Assembly (NCBI GenBank): GCA_002104985.1
Contig: MCGO01000200.1
Span: forward strand, 1 to 64,000
Origin: Rhizoclosmatium globosum
Taxonomy: Eukaryota > Chytridiomycota > Chytridiomycetes > Chytridiales > Chytriomycetaceae
DNA: 64,000 nucleotides
Direction of reading: 5' to 3'
The notes under the pieces were generated by a model that was given only the letters and a program-made list of their open reading frames with translations, ran no database searches and had not been told where the DNA came from. Shown here piece after piece: positions 1-8,479 of the stretch. A program made the translations under genes and the position numbers. Numbering within the stretch: the stretch's first letter is position 1; the number at the start of each line of letters is the position of its first letter.

Positions 1-1718
1 GTTACTTGCATAGACAGTGAAAATATTCACATGCTATTCTTAGACTTGGATGCTGATGTGAATGATGTTCAAGACGATGGTACTTTGGCTGTTCCAACTG
101 TCAACGCTAACGGCAAAGCTATGCTGATTAGATGGGGTGACACGGCTAAAGGTGGTTCTGCCGCTCGTTGTGGCTACGCTGTACGCGCGGGAGCCAGTGC
201 TTGTATTTTGTACTCCAACAATGACGCCATGTCAAACATTCTTGGAGCTGCTCAAATTCCAAGTATGTTCATTCCACGTGCGGCTGGTCAAGCTATTCTC
301 GCTGCTATCAAGGCTGGAAAAGCTCCTAAGGTTGTTGCGACTTGGCAATTGATGAACATGCCAATCAAGACCGCTGCTACTCTCTCTGACTTTTCTTCCC
401 CCGGTTGGACAACGAATTGTGGTTCAAGCCTGATCTTGGTGGTATTGGTGGTCAAGTTCTTTCTACCTTGTCTCCAGAGGGTTCCAAGGCACAAGGATTC
501 CATGAAAACTACGGTGTTATGTCTGGAACTTCGATGGCTTCTCCATATGTTGCTGGTGTGGCTGCGCTTGTGCTTCAGGCAAAAGGAAACATCACTTTCA
601 GCGAATTGCGCGGTTACCTCCAGAATACCGCGTCTCTCAAACCAGTTTACGGACAGAACTACATTCACTCACCATCTTATCAAGGTGCTGGTTTGATTAA
701 CGCTTACGCTGCCGCCTCCATCAAGACCATTGTCTTGCCAAGTGCGATTGCGTTGAATGACACTGTCAACCTCAAGCAATCCTACAACTTCACCATTACC
801 AACAACTACAAGTTTGATCAAAATTACTACTTGAACAATAACGCCGCCGCTACCGTGTATGCTCTTATTGCGGGTGATGACTTCACTCAAGACAAGTCCA
901 CCACCACCTTCACTGACACAACACCAGCTGACCTGAAATTCTACGGAGACGATGGATATGGGCAAGAAGCTTGGGATTTCAAGTTGGTTCGCGTCAAGGC
1001 AGGTAAATCCGTGACTGTCTCGTTCCAAATCACTCCACCCTCTGTCGACTCAAGCCTCTATGCTGTCTACGGTGGTTATATATCGATTGTCAACGACTAC
1101 GACGACAACGTTATTTCCATTCCATATGCCGGAGTTGTTGGTGACTGGAAGAATCGCAACATCTGGACCCGCAAATCTGCTTCTCTTGCGAGCAAGTGGT
1201 TGATTCCATCTGTTAAAAGTCTCGGTTTCAAGGGTGATATCACTGCCTTCGCATCAACTGGTGCTTTCCCCGACTTGTCATTCAAGACTCCTGTCGCCAG
1301 AAATGCAGTTGTGAACATGACATCTTCAAATGGACTCTTCCTTCTCCCATTGCCATCAATGAATGCTCGTTTTGCTGAAATTCAAGCCATCTACCAGGGT
1401 GATGACATTACTCCTCTGTTGAAGGCCGGATTCGCCAGTCGCTCAGTTGTTCTTCGTTATGGCGATATCTTGAACGGAGGAACAAGACCTGGATACTTTG
1501 AGCCTTTGCAACGTACCACTTTCGCCAAGGCGCAGTCCATTCAGGCCAACGGTATCTACCAATGGACTGGTATTGGTTACAACAAAGTATTCCGTTTGGC
1601 TCGTCTTCCACCTGGTCCATACAGAATTGTTTTCGCAGCTCAGAAGAACTTTGGAGACGAATACAACAATGACGACTTTGATGTTGTCGCGTCTGAAGCA
1701 TTCAACTTGGTTTATTAG
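1..1718 (+). CDS. Secreted subtilisin-like serine protease, 3' part, with one frame break
   Basis: The coding sequence is open from base 1, so the N-terminal part with the catalytic Asp and His lies outside the window. Visible are a protease-associated (PA) domain (about 60-330, including ARCGYAVRAGASACILYS), then the catalytic-serine block GTSMASPYVAGVAAL (about 520-560), then a long beta-rich C-terminal region like the Fn3-type domains of large extracellular subtilases. The stop is at 1716-1718. The frame changes once, near 400-407: upstream the protein reads in frame 1 to SDFSSPG, downstream it resumes in frame 3 as DNELWFKPDLGG. The two halves join without loss of homology, so one base appears to be missing in the GGTTGG stretch. 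This is either a consensus error or a recent inactivating mutation. Family known: secreted peptidase S8, used by saprobic and parasitic fungi for extracellular proteolysis. The gene is convergent with the next gene (stops 103 bp apart). Confidence 0.88.
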
Positions 1719-1821
1719 ATAGTGATAGTCATTAATAAAAAGACAGTAAGCAGTTTCTGATATTGATTGAATTCAACAAAAAGCGCAAGTTATTCAATAT
1801 ATCAATATTTTACAGCGAAAC

Positions 1822-3100
1822 CTATTTTTCGGCATCATGACTTGTGATAGTCACACCACGTCTCTCAGCCTCCTCTAACTTTGCGCGCCAAGCTCTTTTT
1901 ACTCCATACCCAAGGCAAGCCACCTAAGCCAATGATTCAATATATTGGATTCCGAATAGAATGTCGAACTAACCTGTAAAATCAAATCGATGACAGAGGA
2001 AATCCACGCGATATCACCTGCAGATAGTATTCGTCGTTCAATAGAGCTTAACGGCAAAGTGGAACGTACCAGAAGCGTAAAGATACTTTTGAACCTCATG
2101 GTTAAAATAGCCAACACCGATTGCACCCCAATATGACATTTGGATAAACCTTATATTCAGACGAAAATGAGTAAAAACGCAGGATTCATAGCGTTTTAGC
2201 ACTTACTGATCAGCGATGGTCCAAACAGGAGTGAGCAACACACCAATGAGAGCAAATTTCATGTTCAAAGTTTGCTTCGCTGGATCAGAGTGTGGATAAA
2301 CAACTACGTATGCAGTAGTAACGCCAAAGAACATATCCATGGACGTAGTCAATGCTAGTGTAAGACCTTAAGGCTATTTGTTCTATAACATAACCAAAAC
2401 GTACCTTCAAACCAACGAGAGACAACAATCATTTTCTTGGCAGAACCAGCTTGAACGTACCAGTCTCCCGGCCCGTTTTTGTAATCTTTAAACAACTGTT
2501 GGAAACGATCAACGTATTGTTCAAAAGGCTCGCAACGCCTGCCTATCGTAAGAAATAATAGCCCAATAAAGTGAATTCATACCATTCATGCTTTGTATCT
2601 GGATAAATGTCCATGGCAACAGGGTCATATCCAAACTCAGTATCACCGCAGATCTACAACAATCATCATCAGGTGAACGCTATCAAAGGAATATAGACAC
2701 GGAATCTACCTGAAAAAGACCACCGGTGTGATACTGGTCTCCACGCCTATTTGATTGAAATTTAGCATGATCTCCATTAACGCCACCAATTTAGTACCAA
2801 TACGGCAAGATAATGGAAGCCCATTGAGCCGACCAAGAGCAGCAAAGTAAGACCATCATGATAACAACTAAAATGGCAAAGGCAGGAACGTTGGAGTGTT
2901 AGCCAATCGACAATGTGAGGCCCGTGGCCCAATTAAAAGTACCACCCACCTCCAACAATCAACCTCTTGTCTTTCGTCAGGTAGTGTCCAGGTTTACGCA
3001 CTGGGGCACTCTCATCTTCTGAGATAGGGATGGCAGTCAGCTGTTCTGGTGCTGTAGTTGAAGGCTTGTCTGCCGCACTATTGGGGATTTCTAGAGTCAT
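1822..3100 (-). CDS. Four-TM claudin/Sur7-like family protein, copy 1
   Basis: Multi-exon gene. The ATG at 3098-3100 opens a polar N-terminus ending in KPGHYLTKDKRLIVG. After an intron (about 2950 to 2868) comes TM1 (FCCSWSAQWASIILPYW type). The extracellular-type loop reads GDQYHTGGLFQ, then ICGDTEF after another intron, then WRCEPFEQYVDRF and VQAGSAKKMIVVSRWFE. TM2 (FFGVTTAYVVVYPH), TM3 and TM4 (SWISSVIDLILQ) follow. The protein ends ITSHDAEK, stop at 1822-1824. Introns are GT-AG and short. It is closest to copy 7 (37575-38874), which shares the N-terminal block and the ITSHDA tail; these two form one subfamily. The GLFxxC plus later Cys between TM1 and TM2 resembles the claudin/PMP22/Sur7 signature, an inference from motif and topology only. 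Function unknown; a plasma-membrane role is likely. Confidence 0.78.
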
Positions 3101-3333
3101 TTTTTGTTAGTGATGTGGACTCATTCAATCGGAGGAAGAGAAAACGTGGCTGGCTTTTGTGCGGTATGGAGATTTTAAAATGGATGAAAGAATGGATTTA
3201 AGACCTGATAAAGATACAGATAAAAGATATTCTGTATCCTCTGAATGCGGTCTTTCTCTTTTCATTAATTCCATTCATTCTTCCACTTTGTTTTATAATA
3301 GTGTAATTGAAAATCACTGTTCCCAAAAACAGT

Positions 3334-3514
3334 TGTCAAAATAACTCGGTGCGGTAGCGGTAAGTCGGGCTTATCGAGTATAGAAAGGCTGAACGACGGC
3401 TTATGAGGTTCAGGGAGGGCGGGGCAGGACAATGCTCGATTGTCGCGTTTTTCAGAAGATTTCTCTTCCTATATATTATTGAACAAAACCGATGGGCATA
3501 GCCAGATTCTGACA
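3334..3514 (-). repeat. 3' LTR of the gag-only element
   Basis: The 181-bp repeat runs from TGTCAAAATAACTC to GATTCTGACA and matches 5164-5344. It has one extra A near its start, one fewer G in the GGGG run, and T for C near base 3372. In element orientation (minus) this is the downstream LTR. Confidence 0.9.
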
Positions 3515-3582
3515 CTTCCCCTGTTCAATAATATCCGTTGGTAATCATTTCAATTAAAGCCGTCTGATATACCAATACCCCT

Positions 3583-3850
3583 CAGTTGAACATTCAAGTT
3601 CAATGCATTCAGTTTCAGTAGAACATCAGTTCTATACAGGTCAGTAGAACAACACAGTTCCATACAGTTCAGTAGAACATAAAGTTCTATACGTTCAGTT
3701 CAGTAGAACATAAAGTTCCATACAGTTCAGTTCAGTAGAACATAAAGTTCTATACGTTCAGTTCAGTAGAACAACATAGTTCTAGACAGGACAGTAGAAC
3801 ATCAAAGTTCTATGCAGGACAGTAGAACATTAAAGTTCTATACAGGACAG
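3583..3850. repeat. Tandem hairpin-forming repeat, about nine units of 28-33 bp
   Basis: The unit core is CAGTAGAAC, a 4-6 bp spacer, then GTTCTATAC, followed by CAGTT or AGGA. GAAC and GTTC are complementary, so each unit can form a small hairpin on either strand. The first unit (3583-3615) is degenerate; the remaining eight run from 3616 to 3850. The array lies in the 3' untranslated part of the gag-only element, between the Gag stop and the 3' LTR. Confidence 0.85.
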
Positions 3851-3998
3851 TTTCACATTTCAGTTTACAGTTCAGTTTACGTGACAGTTGACAGCAAGCA
3901 CATTTAATCGTTCGACAGTAACAGTTTCAGAGCAGAATCAAACATAAATAGCGTTAACAACATAATCAAAACAAAACCAAATACAGTACATATCAAAA

Positions 3999-5159
3999 TC
4001 AGTGCAGACCAACACAAGGTTCCCAACCAACATGTTTTGGACCAGCATTCACCAGTTTCTCAGAAGCTCGTTCAGTTATTGCAGTTACAGTCATAAGTGC
4101 ATTTGGGTTAGCATTGTTTGAGGTGTTTGAGGTAGAAGTGGGATTGGATGGATTACTTCCCCTTTTGGTTTTGTTCGGACAGATTCTGCTGATATGATCC
4201 ATTGATCCACAACTCCAACAAGAATTGCAATCCCAGTCTGGATTGTGGGATCCGGGACAGCGTTGACATTGAGGTTTACCACCAGCATAACGTTTGTTTG
4301 ATTGATCAGATCCAGGGTTTCCACGGTGTCGTTTTCCTCCAATTGTAACATTTGCAACAGCTGTTGATTCCTCCTGAATCTTGTTGTCCAATTCAATACT
4401 TTCACAGTAAGCAGTCCAGCAGTCATTTAAATCCTCTTCAATTTCTGCAACAGTGCTGTATTCTTTGATGCGAAACAACATTATAACGCCCGAGAATCTA
4501 CTATCCAATTTAAGCCGAATAGTTTTCTGAGAATTAATATCTAGATGGAACGTTTCACCAATAGCTGTTAACATATCTTCAATTCTGCGGACTTCAGCAA
4601 GAAATTCTTCCATTGACTGATTAGGCTTAATATACAGAGCATTATACAGATTCTTGATCTTTGTATTCTGGTTGCGTTTTTTGGGACCATAGATTCGTGT
4701 AAGTTCGGCCCATAATTTAGCAGGAGTATCAAATGACGAATAATCAGCTTTCATAGATTTTGTGAGACCTTCATGAATAATTTTCAAAGCCGATGTCATT
4801 GCGAGAGCTTCACTTGCTGCACGATCGTCTTCAAGTTGCCAGTACTTCAATCTGTTTTCATATAATTTGAATGACTCATTCAACTCCTTCATTTTTGATT
4901 CATCAATTTTTTCCTTTGTGTTCAACATTTTCACCCATTCTTCTGGTGCTTCTGGACGTTCTGCATTGTTCTGATGGGGTTGATAGGAAGCTTCAAGCGT
5001 TTTAGCCTCTTGCTTTGACATACGAAGAAGGCGGAGGCGTTTCCAAATAATAAAGTTCTTTGAATCAAGCAGGATGACTTTAGACTCGTTCTGCTGCATA
5101 TCTCCATTGTCTCGTGAGTTGCTATTCATCTTACTATACTGCGATAAACCTGGGCTCAT
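3999..5159 (-). CDS. Gag-like protein with CCHC zinc knuckle (Copia type)
   Basis: The 386-residue frame is uninterrupted. The N-terminal two thirds look like the UBN2/Copia Gag capsid region: an early DSKNFIIWK stretch, LWAELTRIYGP, and a block around KNLYNALYIKPNQSMEEFL. Near residues 310-325 is a zinc knuckle, CWSCGSMDHISRIC, with the C-x2-C-x4-H-x4-C spacing. The protein stops soon after, at GWEPCVGLH, before any protease or integrase motif. The ATG at 5157-5159 sits five bases inside the 5' LTR boundary and is part of the tRNA primer-binding site. Expected role: packaging of element RNA into virus-like particles in the cytoplasm. The frame looks intact and could be expressed. Confidence 0.85.
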   Translation of the reverse strand: MSPGLSQYSKMNSNSRDNGDMQQNESKVILLDSKNFIIWKRLRLLRMSKQEAKTLEASYQPHQNNAERPEAPEEWVKMLNTKEKIDESKMKELNESFKLYENRLKYWQLEDDRAASEALAMTSALKIIHEGLTKSMKADYSSFDTPAKLWAELTRIYGPKKRNQNTKIKNLYNALYIKPNQSMEEFLAEVRRIEDMLTAIGETFHLDINSQKTIRLKLDSRFSGVIMLFRIKEYSTVAEIEEDLNDCWTAYCESIELDNKIQEESTAVANVTIGGKRHRGNPGSDQSNKRYAGGKPQCQRCPGSHNPDWDCNSCWSCGSMDHISRICPNKTKRGSNPSNPTSTSNTSNNANPNALMTVTAITERASEKLVNAGPKHVGWEPCVGLH

Positions 5160-5161
5160 AA
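5149..5161 (-). promoter_or_regulatory. Primer-binding site matching half initiator tRNA-Met
   Basis: Two bases after the 5' LTR the minus strand reads TTATGAGCCCAGG. This is complementary to CCTGGGCTCATAA, the anticodon stem-loop of eukaryotic initiator tRNA-Met. Copia of Drosophila and yeast Ty5 are primed by the 5' half of this tRNA after cleavage in the anticodon loop. The ATG in the site is the Gag start codon. Confidence 0.8.
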
Positions 5162-5163
5162 CT

Positions 5164-5344
5164 TGTCAAATAACTCGGTGCGGTAGCGGTAAGTCGGGCT
5201 CATCGAGTATAGAAAGGCTGAACGACGGCTTATGAGGTTCAGGGGAGGGCGGGGCAGGACAATGCTCGATTGTCGCGTTTTTCAGAAGATTTCTCTTCCT
5301 ATATATTATTGAACAAAACCGATGGGCATAGCCAGATTCTGACA
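5164..5344 (-). repeat. 5' LTR of the gag-only element
   Basis: The 181-bp partner of 3334-3514. In element orientation (minus strand) it lies upstream of Gag and should hold the promoter. Immediately outside is ACAGT (5345-5349), the right copy of the target duplication. Confidence 0.9.
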
Positions 5345-5349
5345 ACAGT

Positions 5350-5870
5350 GCTTTCTTCAACCACAATGTATTCAACCTACGTCTTATTCAACCTAAGTCT
5401 TAAATTCCGTCAGTTAATGAACAAACATAGGTTTGGTTATGTTCGAGATAAGGGAAGATACCGGAATTGTATAAAAACTATGTTATCTTAAATTAATACA
5501 ACAAATCACTACTATACTATGCACAGCTGAGAACTGTTATTGATTATTCCAGTTGACTCAGAAATTGTTTTCCAAACGAACGCACCGAAGCCTTCCTTGT
5601 TCTTGAATTGTATTTGCGGTGATTCGAACATTTGTATCGTTTTACCAGAACGCCACTCATAAGTAACCAATCATTCATCTTAACCTCATCCTACTCCGTC
5701 CAACGTTGATCAATCAAAAAAAAAAGAACGTCGAGTTATCCTCTTCATGTTCAACAATGCAGAGCTCTTTAACGTGAGATTTCTGAGAGATCCTAGGTGG
5801 CGTCAGCAGAGTCGACTCCTTTATCAGCCCATCACCTCCAATAATTTTTTCGAGCCCAGAAACTGCACTG
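5350..5870. other. Intergenic region upstream of tetraspan copy 2
   Basis: About 520 bp without a convincing gene. It is AT-rich and contains an A-run near 5717-5726 and a GGTGGCGTCA motif (5796-5805) shared with other family members. Part of the 5' UTR of copy 2 is probably here. Confidence 0.6.
5796..5805 (+). promoter_or_regulatory. Shared GGTGGCGTCA motif, tetraspan copy 2
   Basis: The motif ends 65 bp before the ATG of copy 2. The same GGTGGCGT core, in the same orientation, lies about 65-117 bp upstream of the ATG in copies 3, 4 and 6, and in copy 5 once the MITE is discounted. Likely a promoter element; the binding factor is unknown. Confidence 0.5.
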
Positions 5871-6909
5871 ATGGCCACTGCCGCAACCAAACAACAAGAC
5901 ATTGCCATGGAAGATGTCAAGGCCCAAGTGAAAGTCAACGCCACATTGAAGCCAGAGGAAGCGACCAAGAAAGAGCCTCAACACCAGTTCATCAAAGACA
6001 AGCTCTTGATCCGAGTGGCAATCGTCATTTTCTTCCTCCTCTGTGTTTCTTGGTCGGTTCAGTGGGCCTCCGTCATCCTTCCAGCCTGGTAAGCTCTAAC
6101 TTTCGTAAGTCCGGTTCATCCAATTGACCGCTTTCACCTTTGTAGGCGAGGAGATGAGTATCATCGAGGAGGTCTCTTCGAAATCTGTGGAAACTGTGAC
6201 CTCCAGCTCAACAAGACAACGTACCAGCTTTACCCTGGTCCGCTCTATGAATGGAAGTGCGAGCCATTCAACGATTATGTTGACCGCTTTGCAAAGATTT
6301 ATGAGGGTGTGCCGGGCGACGGACAGAAGCAAGCTCTTCATGCAAAGACTATGATTGTTGTTAGTCGTTGGTTTGAGGTTACCAGTACTAGTTTGGTGAG
6401 TTTGCGTTGATACATACAACAGATGTCTAACCAGATCAATCTTGTTCAAGGATATGATCTTCGGAGTAACGACTATTTGGGCGATTGTGTACCCACATAT
6501 TGATAGAAAGAAACAAATCAGAAATATGCAGTTTGCGTTGGTTGGTAAGTTGGCGAGACGTTGAATTACCATTAGACACTAACACCGCCCACAGGAATTT
6601 TGCTCACCCCTACATTCACATTGTTGGACTCCTTTATTCAGAACACATACTGGGCAATGATTGGTGTCGGTTACTTTGAAAAGGTGGGTATTGCTGGTTT
6701 ACCTCTTTCTTGACTGTGTTATAAATAATGTGCTGAATTTTATCAATCAGCGAGGAATCCAAAACTTCTTGTACGCTTCCGGAGACATGAACTGGGCTAG
6801 TTCGTTTACTGACTTTGCCTTGCAGCTTGGTTTCCTTTGTTGGGGTGTTAGAAGACAGTACGTTCTTTCGTTGCAGGGCGATGAGGTTGCTGCCCGCGGG
6901 GTTGTTTAG
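5871..6909 (+). CDS. Four-TM claudin/Sur7-like family protein, copy 2
   Basis: Start chosen at 5871: polar N-terminus (MATAATKQQDIAMEDVK), then TM1 with FFLLCVSWSVQWASVILPAW. Exon 1 ends at 6088 and exon 2 starts at 6146 after a GTAAGC...TAG intron. The loop reads GDEYHRGGLFEICGNCDLQ and WKCEPFNDYVDRF, followed by KTMIVVSRWFEVTSTSL. TM2 (DMIFGVTTIWAIVYPH), TM3 (FALVGILLTPTFTLLDSFI) and TM4 (FTDFALQLGFLCWGVRRQY) follow in later exons. The stop TAG is at 6907-6909 after the GVV tail typical of copies 2-5. Protein length is about 275 residues. GLFxxC and a second loop cysteine fit the claudin/Sur7 loop signature. The Ty3 element begins 259 bp downstream and now separates this gene from copy 3. 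Confidence 0.8.
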
Positions 6910-7167
6910 ATTTGATAAGAATAAAATAAAGCTGAGTGTGCGCATCATAGATATTATTATGCCATTTTCTTCTTACCGTAGCCGTTTGTCATCTATCCGC
7001 TTCCTTTTAAGCAACGAATTCGAATACTGATTTACAGCCATCTTAACAACGTTCGAACTGTGGAAATGTGAATCGTTCGACGAATATGTTCGAGTGATTC
7101 GGTTATTAGAACAAGTTTGGTAACTAAAACGCTTCAACGTTGCATGTGTCGAGATACTTTCATGACC

Positions 7168-8120
7168 TGTGAAACCTCTAACTGGTCTCAATCCATCGAC
7201 TGGACGACGACAGACCTCGATCGTTATAGATTTGGAAGTAATGTCCATCCTACCCTGCAGGTCCATTGGCCCCAATTGCAGAGCGGGAAATGTGCGGTTC
7301 CTAAGCACGTTAGAGCATCGTAGAACTAACAGTAAGGGAAGGGAAAGAACAGGAAAGAGAATAACAATAAAAGAAACAACACAACTAATAAAGAAATACT
7401 CCACCTCGTAGCTGCTCGACTTACCCCACTGAAGAGCGCTTTTAGGACTAGTGCCGCATGACCTCAACACGGTCTATAGCTCCTTTTCCTACGCTCCGAA
7501 CGACCAAGTCCAAACGTTAGAACGTGTCATTATATATGCTCGGTTTAGCAATCCGTGGGGAACTAGGTTCCTGCCTCCGCTCAAATATAATAAACTGTCG
7601 AGTCGCACCATGATCACCCCGCTGTACCTCTTGATCCATGGCTGCACAACTCCCCTTTGACTAAACGACGTCACCACGGTTATTTCCAGAAGCCGTTATC
7701 CGGTCCTAAGCGCTTCACGGTCCATTGACGTTATCCACGTTACTTTTGGCCAGACCTACAACCCACAGGTCCCCTAACTAGAGATTCTTCCTGTGCCCAT
7801 TGTACCTGTGCTACTTGTTCAACACTATCGCTCAGAACTCGCAACGAGATTCCCTGGCGTGAATATGGTCGACAACAGCGCTCACCCGCAGCGACTGTCG
7901 AAGGGTCCTTGAATATACTCTCTATGCTCGCCACAGCACTTCAATTATAGACAACTTCAATCTTTACTGATTTACCGCTGATCCCCCATAACAACAAATA
8001 AATAAGTAAAGTACATAAAATAACAATATAATAAAACGTAAAAGAATAAATACAAGCCCTGTTGCCAAGTCTTTGAACCTAGGTAATGAACAAGAAGAAC
8101 CCCTTGTGAAGTACTTCACA
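7168..8120 (-). repeat. 3' LTR of the Ty3-type element
   Basis: The 953-bp repeat runs from TGTGAAACC to CTTCACA. It matches 21376-22328 at a constant offset of 14,208 bases, with no difference noticed. In element orientation this is the downstream LTR. Confidence 0.93.
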
Positions 8121-8479
8121 GTGACCCCAAAAACAATCTTGTGGTTGCTCCGTCAGCCACGTGGGTACGTGTCAGAAGCAGCAAGATGTTGAATAATATT
8201 TTAAATATATGAGGTATGACAAATCACACCGCTGGGTAGCGTTAAGCATGAAATGTGAGGGACCTAGGGTTTCGTCACTGGAGGGTTTGTCCTTAAAGTT
8301 CACCAAGCTAGTATTCAAAGGCCTGCAACCTAAAATAACACCTTATAAGTAACAACACTAAATACACACCATACCAAATAAACCGAAACGCCAAATAACC
8401 CTACACCTAACATCTCTTGCCTCAATATCTACAAATAGTCATCCTGACTTATCCATCTGTAACAAGGCAACATATATCC
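8121..8479 (-). other. 3' untranslated interior of the Ty3-type element
   Basis: About 360 bp between the ORF2 stop and the 3' LTR. On the element strand the last bases before the LTR read TTTTTGGGGTCAC, the only candidate for a polypurine-type plus-strand primer; it is weak. No gene is seen. Confidence 0.5.

Larger units (their letters stand above)
3334..5344 (-). mobile_element. Gag-only (non-autonomous) Copia-type LTR retroelement
   Basis: A 2011-bp element bounded by 181-bp direct repeats that start TGTCA and end TGACA. It is flanked by the 5-bp target duplication ACAGT (3329-3333 and 5345-5349). It encodes one Gag protein on the minus strand and no protease, integrase or reverse transcriptase. 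The primer-binding site matches an internal cut site of initiator tRNA-Met, typical of Copia relatives. The long repeats differ at only a few positions (one transition and two 1-bp indels), so the insertion is fairly young. The layout matches the described class of terminal-repeat retrotransposons with only a GAG domain (TR-GAG). It must borrow enzymes from a complete relative elsewhere. Confidence 0.88.

Noticed and set aside
2780..2787. A GGTGGCGT match in gene orientation inside tetraspan copy 1
   Set aside because: It lies in the intron after TM1, not upstream of the start codon. It may be chance and was not counted as a promoter site.
3583..3850. CRISPR-like array
   Set aside because: Units are 28-33 bp tandem copies without unique spacers, inside a eukaryotic LTR element.
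5714..5968. Minus-strand frame opposite tetraspan copy 2
   Set aside because: It overlaps the promoter and first exon of a well-supported gene on the other strand, and its sequence shows no family resemblance.
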